In this document: positions 23,929 to 36,838 of the stretch, one piece after another
How positions within the stretch are numbered: the first letter of the stretch is position 1
How the letters are laid out: every line of letters starts with the position of its first letter
Assembly: GCA_015039465.1 (NCBI GenBank)
Contig: MU129986.1
Span: 62,001-126,000, forward strand
Origin: Phlegmacium glaucopus
Lineage: Eukaryota; Basidiomycota; Agaricomycetes; Agaricales; Cortinariaceae
Length of the DNA stretch: 64,000 nucleotides
Reading direction: 5' to 3'
Program-made: the position numbers and the translations under genes
The notes under the pieces: model-generated
Told to the model about the DNA's origin: nothing
Seen by the model: only the letters and a program-made list of their open reading frames with translations
The model's database searches: none

Positions 23929-25103
23929 CTAAAATGAGTAGTCATTGAGCATCAATACAACATCTATCCAGAATGAGGGCTCACTATTGAAGTTTGTTGC
24001 GTTTGCCAGAGCCTGTGCACAAGTTCCAGGACATCCAGAATTTGCATACGTCGAGCCAGCATAATCTCCACAGAGGGAGATATCCAGGATTAAAGAATGA
24101 TTAAAGAAATGAGATCCTATATCGCAAGAATAGGAAGGGAAGACGGCAGCAGGAGTACCCCATGTCGATGGGTTAGGTTTCTTTGCAGTGATGTCTGTGG
24201 GAATAGAATTTCTGAAGAAACGCCACATCATCACCCCAGTATCGTCCCAAAGATGAGCGAATACGCCTCCCTTGACGTCGTTGAAACCTTTCCCGTAGGA
24301 TCGAGAATCAGTGTCGAGGTATGCGCAGCCACTATCAGCACCAGGAGAGCTTGTACATGTTGTACCAAGCAACTTGGCCAAATATGTTGTTTCGGCCACT
24401 TTAGGCAAAATGCAATCTGCAGAGGCATGGAGGGTATATTGGTTCGTAGGTTGATTGTGAACACCTTCGATGATGTCGATTTCCCCTAGCGGAGTTTTTC
24501 AGAGGAAATGAAAAAGTTCAAACCAGGTTGCGTACCTCCACCTGGCCAATCAGGGCCAACAGACCAGTACGCAGGCCATGTACCACATCCATGAGGCATT
24601 GCCTTGAAGTCAGCAATGAAAAGACCACGATTATAAGTCTTTTTCGAGCTTATGCGAATACTATATAAAAAGGATTATTACATGCCGCATGTTAATAGAG
24701 GGTGCTCAAAACTCACGAATCACGATAGCCACCTGGCGGAACATGGGAGAAGTCATCGACAGCCAAGATGGTCGTACCATCAGCTTTAACAACAGCAAGC
24801 TTTTTTTGAATAGCATCTTCTTTGGTTTGGTAGTTGACAGTTCCATGGGTGGGATCGGCATAGGAGAAAAATTCCCAATCACTGCGGCCAGTTGAGTGGG
24901 ATCCAAAGAAATGCCAATTTGACCACATACTTTAGGAATGATTGGCCTTCATAGAGATCATGCAAAGTATACGTAGTGCCAGAGTTGTTCTGAGCCGGCA
25001 CGCGTTTGGTGTGTCGAGAACGCAAAAAGGACTTTTCATGAAACTTGCCAGCAAGTCCACCCAGTGGGAGTAACGACAGCAAAAAAGGTAGAGACCAATG
25101 CAT
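23929..25103 (-). CDS. Secreted GH16 family glucanase
   Basis: Start at 25103 with a signal peptide ([19 protein letters not shown]); stop at 23929. Recognisable GH16 features: [28 protein letters not shown], the catalytic box GEIDIIEGV (nucleophile and acid/base Glu flanking Asp, split from the upstream GPDWPGG by an intron at about 24488-24535), [19 protein letters not shown] and a Cys-rich end with SGCPGTC. Such enzymes cut beta-1,3(4)-glucans in the cell wall or in plant material, and are numerous in mushrooms. About 330-340 aa, the usual length for the laminarinase-like subgroup. Preferred linkage cannot be told from sequence. Confidence 0.9.
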
Positions 25104-25548
25104 CGTATCAACGATAGGAGAGAAGCGGAGGAGAGGAGAGGGGGGAACGTAGGAGGGGGTTGGGGAGGTGGGGGAAAAAACAAACGCGTCTGAGTATGTA
25201 CCACGGGTTGTGGTTTAAATGTTCCTGGAATTTTGGCATAGATCGGCTAAGGCCATGTTGATTCTCGAAGACCATACGTAACGAAAAACTAGCGAGTGTC
25301 CGATTGTTGCCCATTGTACATATGAAACAGTGCATGATGGCACGCAAATTTTAATGTTTGATCTTTGAGCTAGAGGAGGCTAGAGGCTGGAGGTCCTTTG
25401 TAATACCTTTCATTGTCTTTTGCCATTCTTTCTTGTTCTGAAAGGAGCCACAACACAAGGAGAAAGGGATCCCCGCAACATTCCGATCAATCAGCAAGGC
25501 GTTGCATAATCTGACATTGTTACCAGCTCACGACATATTGATTATATA
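25104..25548. promoter_or_regulatory. Divergent promoter region between GH16 and NNRD genes
   Basis: A 445-bp spacer between head-to-head genes. A purine-rich tract (plus strand) at 25115-25180 reads as a pyrimidine tract toward the GH16 gene, as often seen in fungal promoters. No gene seen. Confidence 0.35.
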
Positions 25549-26850
25549 ATGCTTAGTATGCCTGTGTCTAGAACTATCCTTGAGCAGATCAAGAAACTCA
25601 TCCCTCCTCTCGATGGAACACTCCATAAAGGCCAGTCTGGTTAGTATAACAGTTAAGTATGACTTTCGGATGCAGATTTGAACCATATAATCTCTCTAGG
25701 ACGTGTTGGTGTCCTAGGTGGTGCACTAGAGTAAGAAAATAATTCTTCTCCAAGCTTAGTATCTGATTAGAACCCCTATTTCAAAGTTATACGGGAGCGC
25801 CTTTTTTTTCTGCCATTTCTGCTTTGCGATTCGTACATCCATCTACTTTTGATCATAAGATGAGATCTTATCTCAGCAGTCCATTTCTCTTAGGGCGCAG
25901 ACCTATCTCATGTCATCTGCTCGCCAACCGCTGCAGGCGCCATTAAATCATACTCGCCAGATCTCATTGTTCATCCTATCCTTGACGAAAATTTGTATGA
26001 AATTTTTACGATTTCAAGCCCCTTGAAGTCTGACATCCGTGTAGGCCATCCGACAAAGTTAAACCAGAGCTTCAGTCAATCTTGTCTCGCCTCCATGTGC
26101 TGATCGTAGGACCAGGCTTGGGACGAGAACCCCACATGCTATCTTATGCTAAGACAGCTGTTTCAATGGCCAAAAAACAAGGGATGTACGTCGTGCTCGA
26201 TGCAGACGGACTATACATGATAGGCGAAGACATCTCCGTCATAAAGGGCTACCGACGTGCTGTTCTTACACCCAATGTGGTTGAGTTTAAGCGTTTAAGC
26301 GAACAAGTAGGTATAGACCCCAAAGTTCCTAGCGATCAACGGGCAGCCTGGATATCTAAAATTCTGGGTGGAGTAACCGTCCTGCAGAAGGGGGCCAAGG
26401 ACATCATTTCTAGCGACACAACGGGAGACGAAGCTGACTTGAGAGAGAGCCGGGCGGAAGGTGTAGATGAAGAACTTGAAAATATTCAGGAAACGATTGA
26501 AGTCGATATCGAAGGTGGCTTAAAACGATGCGGAGGACAAGGAGACGTCCTCAGCGGGTGCGTTGGAACCTTCATGGCTTGGGGACGATGTTATGAAGAC
26601 GGCGCTTTCGGGTAAGCGTTCAGCGCCAAATCCCGATAACTGCTCCTCAAATTTTGCCCGTCTCAGAAATGGCACAATTCCAACGTCGCGTATCCCCTTA
26701 TTAGCTGCCGTCGGTGGGAGCATGGTAACCCGTACTGCGAGCCGCCGCGCTTTTTCTAAAGAAGGTAGAAGCGTCGTAACACAAGATATGATTCCTGAGA
26801 TAGGAAAATCTTTCCAAGAGGTTTTTGATGGTCACCATGGGAGACTTTAG
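25549..26850 (+). CDS. ATP-dependent (S)-NAD(P)H-hydrate dehydratase
   Basis: Repairs damaged NADHX/NADPHX by ATP-driven dehydration. Exons start at ATG 25549 (a second in-frame ATG at 25558 is equally possible) with [15 protein letters not shown], then [76 protein letters not shown] and the phosphate-binding [15 protein letters not shown]. The C-terminal exon reads [19 protein letters not shown] to the stop at 26850. About five introns; those between 25690 and 26060 are only roughly placed. An acidic insertion (about 26420-26515) between the KGAKD and GGQGD boxes is longer than I expect for the family. Confidence 0.9.
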
Positions 26851-27098
26851 TACGTCCACGACTGTTCACATCGGCACGCCTTCACGACCAGAAGATTTTC
26901 GGAACAATAATTCTCAAAACGCTCGGTTCCATCCATCTATTATGTAGCGGACTGATGTAGAAATCTTTAGCTGTCACAATCTTATTTGTTTTGGTTAGCA
27001 TGGCGTGTCCGAATTTTTATTCTACATAGCAGATTCAGGTCATACAGTACAGTGATACATTTCAATACTCTCTATTTTATTCATTAGTATATCACTTG

Positions 27099-29116
<2,018 letters not shown>

Positions 29117-29539
29117 GAGAGAGGGGATATAGTGGGGGAAGTTCAGGGGAGAAATCGCTCCATCCGTACTTATAACGTCAAATCGCGATCACGTGAGCAT
29201 CCCTGATCGTCTTTCACTGCATGTTTCCTATGAAAAGTGCGCCAAATCTACATCTACCTCACCCGAAATCTTCCACGGGTGTACTTAGTCCGGCTGACAT
29301 CCACAATAAGACCCAGGACAGATGATGATACAACGTCAAACAATTCCGTAAATGCCATCATCGCCATGGATTCCAGGTCTATACAGTCTCCTAAGATTTG
29401 AACGCCTCTTTGACATGCATCGTAGGATAATGGCCTTTGTCAAGATACACAAAAGGGTCGCTTCGTTGGCAGCTTTTAATACGAGCTAGCCTCTGTCCCT
29501 GAATTGTTTATTTCTCTGATCACTTTGCGCCGACTGGCA

Positions 29540-30032
29540 CCAGTATCTTAAGTTCTAGCATGCCTCGAGTTGTACGATCCAAACATCACCTCCGTTTCCA
29601 AATTCTTCTGCCACCAGTGCCGCGAAAATATCCCTCAAGTACAATGTTCACCAGAAGCAAACCAACCTCCAACGTGAGTCACCTTCACGGTCTCATCCTC
29701 ATCAATAAATTTATTGCTTGTGATACACAGGTATTTCAGTGTCTTTGCATGCTACCCGACCCAAATCCCAACCGCTGTTCAGGAAATACTCGAAAACAAT
29801 ATTTCTTTTCTCCTTGACTTTCGTTGACAATCTGTTCCTGATAACGAGGAGGCTCTCGGTCGTTCTTGAAACCACTTCGTTCATATTGCTCTATCGGTAT
29901 TGGTCAGTGGCAATTTGACTCACCAACATGCGGCACTTCTGTTATATGTATGTATATATACAATAAGCAAAGGAATGGCTATCTTGAGTTTCAACTTTCA
30001 AGTCCAAGATGATGGTGAAGAATACTGAAGGC
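29540..30032 (+). pseudogene. Decayed gene fragment, possibly HEAT-repeat transport factor
   Basis: After a possible acceptor at 29734-29736, one plus-strand frame reads SVFACYPTQIPTAVQEI, LENNISFLLDFR, stop (TGA), QSVPDNEEALGRS, stop (TGA), NHFVHIALSVLVSG. The continuity across both stops argues for a broken coding exon. The wording faintly recalls exportin/karyopherin HEAT repeats; I hold that as a guess. No start or end of the gene can be placed, and nothing intact lies within 500 bp either side. Confidence 0.45.
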
Positions 30033-30599
30033 TTACTGAACGCGGAATACAGATGTCAGTATATTCTGTTGGATTTTATATAGGCTACTTTGTATTAAAA
30101 CCGTTTTTTTTTTTTCATGGAACCGATTCTCGTCTTTAGAAAAATGCGAAAGAACTGGGCAATATATTCAATGGAAAATCTCATCGAACTCAGTTCGACC
30201 GCTGAGTCGCCGTGAGGTATGCATTGTTATTTTTCAATTCAAGTTCACCATCTTATTGTCTAGCTGGACGTGGAAAATCGGGAACTTGAACGACGAAGCA
30301 AGAGCACATGAAAATCTGCCCGACGCTATCAGGTTTCGCTGCTATTAGGTTTGGAACCATGTCAGACCTATGCAACATTGCAAAATGGAATTCCCGATAA
30401 TGTAATGGAATGGGTTGGAATTTTTTTGCCATGATTGTGCGATGAATTAAATAATATGCTATTTTCCAGTGTTGATGCACTTCCTGCTGCTGGGTCATCA
30501 ACGTGATTCCCTGACTGCCTCCTTTCCTATGATGGGTAACTCACATATATTTGTTAGAATACATACGCCAATTTGAAAGTCTGCGTCTTTGCGTAATCC

Positions 30600-31401
30600 A
30601 TCTGCTTATCCCACCCCTCAGTCCCTTCCTCGCGCTCGGGGTAGTCCTCGGCCAGCTTCTCCACCCCCAACCCCTTTGGCACGCAACTACTCAGCTGGCA
30701 TTCCGGAAGATCATCAGAGTTCCGATGATGATTAGGCAGACAATGGTGTCGCTATCACAGTCTGGAACGAAGATGAAGCAAATGATCAAGTTGCGGTGAG
30801 TTGTAACCATGCTATCTTCGTTTCCGAACGCTGAAACTGATATTTGGCGATGGTAACTTGTCTCAACATGGATTGGCAGAATATCGGACATGTTACGGCG
30901 ATCTCGGGGGCTTTACAAGAGAGGAATGACATCTTACAGCAGGAAAAGGGAGTTTTACAGCACAAGATGTGAAAGATAAGGAAGAGGTTTGTGACGATCT
31001 CCTTCGAAGATTCTTCAGGCTCTAACTAATAATCTGTTTTTCAGTGCGCTCACCAGTTCGATCAAGCAAACAGCAAGGTGGAACATTTAGTGGTGATTGA
31101 ATTCTTAGACGTTCACGATACTTGATTCTAACAACTTGCTAGGTTGAAAAGCGTGATCTCCAGTCTCGATTTTGGTTATCCCTGTGACGCTCTACCCAAA
31201 CGAAGGCTCTTCAAAAGGCATTAGATGCAGCAATCCATGACCGAGACAGATATAAACACCAGAATGCACGATTACAGGCTCCATTGGAAGACATTGAGCG
31301 ACGAAGGGCTGCTATCCGTCGGATCGAGGATGCAGAGAATGCTCCTGACGACCAATTACTTGCCGTGATAGATAAACATTTGAACCCTTTGAAGTCTTAG
31401 C
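30600..31401 (+). pseudogene. Decayed coiled-coil gene
   Basis: Pieces of one frame can be followed through plausible introns. The first is a Pro-rich start (PRPASPPPTPLARNYSAGIP) leading to HQSSDDD, a stop (TAG) and ADNGVAITVWNEDEANDQVA. Next come GHVTAISGALQERNDILQQE, HKM, a stop (TGA) and KIRKR. Then CAHQFDQANSK and VEKRDLQSRFWLSL, a stop (TGA), and RSTQTKALQKALDAAIHDRD to HLNPLKS, ending at 31401. The heptad-like ends suggest a coiled coil. Three in-frame stops make it non-functional unless it is expressed in another form. Family unknown. Confidence 0.5.
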
Positions 31402-32409
31402 TTGACTTCAGAACCTTGATCGATACATTTCCTTGTTCTTTTTATGAGATTATTGATACAGTTTCTATTAATCTATGAATAAGGGCCTTGCCAAATGTAC
31501 AACGATGCTAGTAGTTACAAGAAACCTATCTCTATGCAATGTAATCGAGTAAAGACGGGTATGACTAGTGTAGGTAGGGTATATGAACATACAAAATTGT
31601 CCCAAGCTTCAATAATGTTGATGAAGTTGACCAGAAATGGCGCTGCGTCGTCGAGACGTGACGAAGGTAAAATTGCGGGAGAAGTAGGAACTACGTGGTT
31701 GCTTGCGGGTGGATCGTGTAACAAATTTCCAGATGCCGATTACTCGACGTTCAAGCTGTTTGGCGAAGGAGACACGGTGGTCTCGGACAGTCCTATAATT
31801 TGTTCAGCATGAAGTCATGGATGCCAGCCTTAGAAAGGGTTGCAGCAGACCTTGGCACCTCGGTGTCGTGGAATGACATGGAAAAATGAGGGTCGCGAAC
31901 AACAAATGTCATGGCAAAGTGATTTGGGTGATTTGGTGCAGGCACAGAAATCGTATCGTCAAATGTGTAGACCGGCTACCAGGAACCACTGAAAAGTTGG
32001 GGTTGAAGTTGAACTAAAGGTGAGGGGTATATTTCGAAGGCACTATTGGTACAGGAAAAGGCTCTGAACTGATAAATTTCCAAGTTTCTAAGGGACTTTA
32101 TATCTCGACAGGACAATGGATAGTGCATTGTTCAATGTTGTCAAACCGACTATTGTCACGATGATGGTCGACTGTGACAATTGTCATTCACGTCACTAAC
32201 TTGCGTTGATCGTAGTGATCACTGGGGACAGTTCCATATCCGCATAAACCGCATTTATCAAGCGTGCTAAGTTCATCTTTGTTCTTTATGTAAAGAATAA
32301 TTATCTAGACTATGTAAACGCATTTTGCTTGCATCGAAACTCAAGGATCAAGACCTTTCAAGGGAGCATACCAGGCGTGTGGTCATCACGATAAAACGTT
32401 AGTTACATT
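31402..32409. other. No intact gene; broken minus-strand frames
   Basis: On the minus strand, a frame at about 31793-31980 reads TFDDTISVPAPNHPNHFAMT, FVVRDPHFSMSFHDTEVPRS and AGIHDFMLNKL, then stops. A second frame at about 31560-31795 carries a Ser/Pro-rich segment (SNHVVPTSPAILPSSRLDD) with an internal TAA. Their amino-acid texture looks coding, but I find no start, domain or splice pattern. Probably another degraded gene. Confidence 0.3.
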
Positions 32410-32955
32410 TTTAAAAAACTTTACCCAAATCGAAATCGACCTTGACGCGCTCCAACGTTGGGCCAAATCCTGGATCATGCCGCCATTGATAGATTGAAAA
32501 ACCTCTTCCTCTATTTTAAGATGGATCATGCGCGTCGAATTAGAACGCTCGACGTCTTATCTACCAGGCGATCTGGAAATAGCTCAAATCAGAGATTATT
32601 TGAGTTAATAAAATAATTACAATTCAGTGGGGACTAGTTCGCCTTCATATTCAATGGATCTCAAAAGTTGTTTGAAACTTTTGAATGGAACTGGAAGAAA
32701 GGGTCCCAAAGCGCATTTCATTGAGCATATCAACAAACCCTTGATGTTGATCAGCATAAAGGAATACTTTCATGAACAAGATGTACTTTGATCGCTTTGT
32801 CGAAAGACCTTGGTGAAGTTGTAAGTGTGCTTGACGGTCTGCTTCCACATCTTTCAAAGGCAAATTTTACTTGATTGGAGCCTTTCGTCACTGGTGGTAG
32901 TTGGAGAGTAAGTCTTGTCCATCTATCTGCATACCACCGAAGGGCTCAGCGGTAA
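32410..32955 (-). pseudogene. Inverted, internally deleted copy of the PIF1 helicase gene
   Basis: The minus strand here matches the plus-strand PIF1 gene at about 37838-38400 and 38889-38921, by direct reading. Introns of the parent are retained (the ones around 38065-38110 and 38232-38280), so it is a DNA duplication and not a reverse-transcribed copy. Relative to the parent it lacks about 490 bp (38400-38888) at a shared AACG, about 65 bp (about 37887-37952), and a few bases near AQMWKQ. It also has single-base insertions that break the frame: after SIQ the parent reads [10 protein letters not shown], the copy KFQTTFEIH and then a stop. No start codon or P-loop is included. Confidence 0.85.
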
Positions 32956-34012
32956 ATAAGGAGCTCCCGAAAAGAGGTTCTGTTTTCATTCTCACCAGCA
33001 GCGTGAAGAATACTTCCACTATGATTGAAGCCTGTCGGTAAGCTTAGGATCACCACCGAGCGCAGAATACGCAAATCATGTCCTTTGGAAATCGTATTGA
33101 AAGTTGAGCCCTGTGTCTCCTCGATGAAACCGTTTTTGAGTTTGAACAGAAACCTGAGGAAAATATTGTGGGTGCAGTGCAACTGACGACACCACCAAGA
33201 GGGCCTGCAGCAAGAAATAGAACAAGGCACGCCTATAACTACTCGATGCCAGAACATGAATCAAGTTATTCCACGGTGAATTGAGAAGCGAACATGACCA
33301 GCTATTTCAAGATCATACGGCAGCTCTGCGGAGACATGGTTTAATAAAGTCACCACAAGATGACTTGAAAGCTCAAGAATGGAGATGATAATTTTGCCAT
33401 AGGGCCAGACTTGGAAGCTTCGGCGGTGCCGATGTGAGAACATTCCGTAGCTCGTACCAGGGGGTCGAGCATGCTATTTCGCTCTCTGCCAATTCTGCCA
33501 AGACCACAGGGAGCTAGTACCGCAGGCGCCAGCAATACAAGCCTCAGGCAATATCAGCATATGAGACGAAAGGGGTCCTGCTTTAAATTTTGCAAAGATA
33601 ATTGTGAACGCCTATAACGAGAGTTTTCTTGTTGGAGGTTTGCCATCCTTCGATAGCGACCTAAGTCATAGAAGATCAGTCCCGCTCCCATGCAAATCAT
33701 ACGCGAAAGGAGGTCGACTGAGAAGAATACTACAACGCCTGCACTGGATCTGAAGGCAAAGATTCAAAGTAATAGTTTAAAGGCAAAAAAATAAAAAAAA
33801 TGGGAATATCATAATATAGTATAGTTTTTATATGGGGTCTCTGTCGGAAAAAGACGGAAAGTGGTTTGATTGTCAAGAACATGCCGCAGTGCGGCAATAC
33901 AGACATACAAAACAAACAGACTAAGTTACCTTCCATCCAACTTGGCATGTATCCGAATCTTATGACGTAGAATGCAGGCTTGTATAAGGGCAACCAGCAC
34001 TGAGTCTTGCCA
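32956..34012 (-). other. Coding-like but unrecognised stretch
   Basis: Several overlapping minus-strand frames are open for 180-310 nt. One reads VVVFFSVDLLSRMICMGAGL then IFYDLGRYRRMANLQQENSR (about 33570-33745), like a membrane segment followed by a helical region. Another reads LGRIGRERNSMLDPLVRATE (about 33415-33540). No start, stop-to-stop consistency or known motif joins them. I see nothing that supports an intact gene. Confidence 0.25.
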
Positions 34013-34859
34013 TCAAGGAGGATTTGATCCAGAAGAAGTTGTATTTGAGCGGAGGTTGGCCCATACTTCTTCAGTTGCGACGGCTATACGATCTTTCGCG
34101 CTGCTGAAACTGTCGAGAGCAGGCCGAACGTCAAGCGAGAAGACTGGTGAGCCATCGGACTCAGGGGGCGCCGAATAATAATCGATAACGTATCGAACCT
34201 CTTCACCAGTTTTTGGTCGACGGATAATCCAGTCGTGGCGGTCAAAAGGTGGCTCAGTACTGTCATTATATGTTTACCTCCCTTGATGGGAATGGACAGA
34301 TAGACCACTTACTTGAAACGGGAGGGTAAAAGCCAGCCAGCAAACATCCATAGCCTTGCCTTTGGCGACATCTCGCCCGGCCGGCCTTTGAAACGTGCAA
34401 GTATAATATCGTCATCGCTGGTGAATGTGTAAGCGAGCGGCAGGATACTGTCACCAGCCAGAATGCTTACCTAGCATGTCGTTTTTCCCATTTTTTGACC
34501 TCTTCCCAAGCTTCTTCGTTCAAAAAGTTATGTATTTCGACCATGGTTTCAATGTGCTCTTCTGGCGTTTCCCATCCTTTACGTACAAGCGCATTGTAAA
34601 ATTGTTGTGGCGAGGGATATTCCCATTTTGAAGATTGGTCGCGAGGAATAGACGACTCTGTTCGAGAGAGAGGGAGATTTATTGTCTGGTTTTGTGCAGG
34701 CGTCTGCGATAGAGACGGCATTTGATTTAATGGATTGAGAGAGGTATGATCGACGGGACATTGAGCATTTTTTGCAGGGGGGTCGTGTGGAACAGGGCAT
34801 TTCGCAGGTGACGTTGCAGGTTCTGTATGAGATTCTACGCGAGAAGCTGTCTGACCCAT
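34013..34859 (-). CDS. Holocytochrome c synthase (cytochrome c heme lyase)
   Basis: Attaches heme to apocytochrome c in the mitochondrial intermembrane space. Start [10 protein letters not shown] at 34859; stop TGA at 34013-34015. The N-terminus has two Cys-Pro motifs, KCPVPHD and QCPVDH, the heme-binding type found in this family. The core reads [100 protein letters not shown] and DVRPALDSF, in the family order with the conserved His-Asp-Trp. Two short introns. It is divergent from TIM44, 127 bp apart. Confidence 0.94.
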
Positions 34860-34986
34860 TGTTGTGAGTACAAGTCCTGAACAAAATCCTTCAGAGTCAC
34901 ATGACTATAACTTATGGGATCACGTGAGAAGAAATTTCAATCGAAGAAATTATTTATTGGATCCGGAATCTGTTTTTCTCTGACTT

Positions 34987-36675
34987 ATGCTGCCCCGGAA
35001 CCTCCAGACTCATGCTGTGCGTGCTACTAGTCGTAATATTTCCCTTCTGGCACGTCAATTCGCCTATCCTCCTCCTTTTCGGATAGCCAACCGTGTGCAA
35101 GGCAGCGTTGACTTCCATTCGTCATCGAGTCGGCGCAACGAACTTCCCAAATCGCCTTTTCAAACTTTCGTTGATGTCTTGAAAGATGAACTACGCAAGA
35201 GCAGAGAGTTGCAAGAGAATGTAAAACAGCTTCAGGGAGATGTCGACAAGTTGCAGGACTCAGAAGCAATGAAACGAGCGAGGGCGGCATATGAGCGTGC
35301 CAGAGTGCGTTTTCCGTTTTCTTGTCTCTTCAGTGATAGTGCTTACAAGTGACACATAATCCTAGTTAACTTCTAGTATCAAGGAGAACCCAAGACTACG
35401 AGCCGCGGCAGAAGAGCTCAAGAAAACCGGCGTTAAAGTTGGAGATGCCGTCTCGGAAGCCTTGAAGAGCATGGAGGAGAGCGATATAATGCGAGCTGTT
35501 TGTCTGGTCATTCCTTGGAGTTCCTTCTCTGATTAAATTATATTTAGATATCACGAGCATCCTCTGCCGTTTCTTCTGCTGTCGAAAAGTCGACGGAGCC
35601 AATACGAAATACTGCTGCGTATAAAACGTTGGCAGAAACCGTCATTGATGCTCTGGATGATAGCGGAAGTGCAAAACATGCAGGATTTGAAGAAAAGGAA
35701 GCTCGTCGACTTAGAAGACAGAAACGTCTTGCTAAGGCAGGGCGCAATGCTGGTTTGGGCCCCAATCATATTGTTGCAGACCCAGAGTATGTGCAGTGCC
35801 TTTCTGTTTTCTTCGCCTGCTGATTTTATCCTTGGAATAGGGCAGGGGCAGCACTGGTTCTTCACAAGGATTCACCGAGACAAGAGGCTTGGAACAAGCT
35901 GAAGGAAACAAATCCCATTCTCAAGTCTTTGGTTTCCCTTCGTCAAGCATATGACGAATCTGAAAATCCTGTTGTTTCCACTGTTCGATCTGTAACAGAG
36001 ACAATTGGATCATGGTTTGACGAGAATGAGACGGCTCAGGTCATGCGGTTGATGAAAAGCATGGACCCAGCCTTCAACCGTGAAGGCTTTGAGCGAGACC
36101 TCCGAGAATACATAGTTCCCGAAGTGGTCGACGCGTACCTTTCTGCTGATCAAGAGGCTCTAAAAGCCTGGTGTGGGGAGGCGGTACGTACATCACAGAC
36201 TTCTGGCCGTTAATTGCTCTGATGCGAATTGCCAGACGTACAACGTACTTTGGGCTACAATGGAGCATTTCCTACGCCAAGGTCTTATTAGTGACAGCAA
36301 AGTTCTCGATATTCGCCAAGTTGATGTGTGTAGAGTCGCCTCTTTTCTGTTGACTATCCTTACATATTCACTCATAGGTTTCCGACGGCAAAGTTCTTGA
36401 AAACGAGGTTCCTGTGTTTCTTATCACGTTCGCTACTCAGGAAGTACTATTATTCCGGAATGCCAAGACTGGTGAAATTGTAGTGGGTGCGGACAATAAG
36501 GTTGAACAGTGTACATATGTTGCAGCAATCACCCGTGTACCAGAAGACCTCAGCAATGAAGTCACTGGTGGATGGAAAGTTATAGAGGTAAGCTTGACTC
36601 TTTTATATAAGCCGAGTAATTTCATTGAGGTTTCTCTCGTAGATGGCACGACGGAGTGCGCGTGCATACCTCTAA
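34987..36675 (+). CDS. TIM44: Mitochondrial import subunit TIM44
   Basis: Peripheral inner-membrane protein that tethers mtHsp70 to the TIM23 channel. Start MLPRNLQTHAVRATSRNISL at 34987, an Arg-rich presequence. A coiled coil follows (VLKDELRKSRELQENVKQLQ), then KENPRLRAAAEELKKTG, FEEKEARRLRRQKRLAKAGR and the C-terminal Tim44 domain: NPILKSLVSLRQAYDESENP, MKSMDPAFNREGFERDLREY, FLRQGLISDSKVLDIRQVDV, and VPVFLITFATQEVLLFRNAK, ending MARRSARAYL at 36675. About six short introns. Full length for the family. Confidence 0.94.
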
Positions 36676-36838
36676 AAGTAGATATAGATTTATTTACACA
36701 CTACTAATTGCTCTCATCATAACCATAATCACCACTCACATTCATACGCGTTCAACACGTGAACTGTACCTAGTTGGCGTTTTTCCCACACTGCGAAAAT
36801 GAATCGCGTCACGAAGCCTAACTGCAACTATAGTACTT

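Noticed and set aside
24097..24489. Long plus-strand open frame opposite the GH16 gene
   Set aside because: It is the antisense shadow of the catalytic exon; the minus strand has the GH16 motifs.
32946..33257. Minus-strand open frame beside the PIF1 copy, considered as part of a transposase
   Set aside because: No DDE, zinc BED or terminal inverted repeats found, and no target-site duplication visible.
33730..33993. Hydrophobic AT-rich frame that looks like a membrane protein
   Set aside because: Composition comes from A/T runs (for example 33785-33800); no start context or homology-like pattern.
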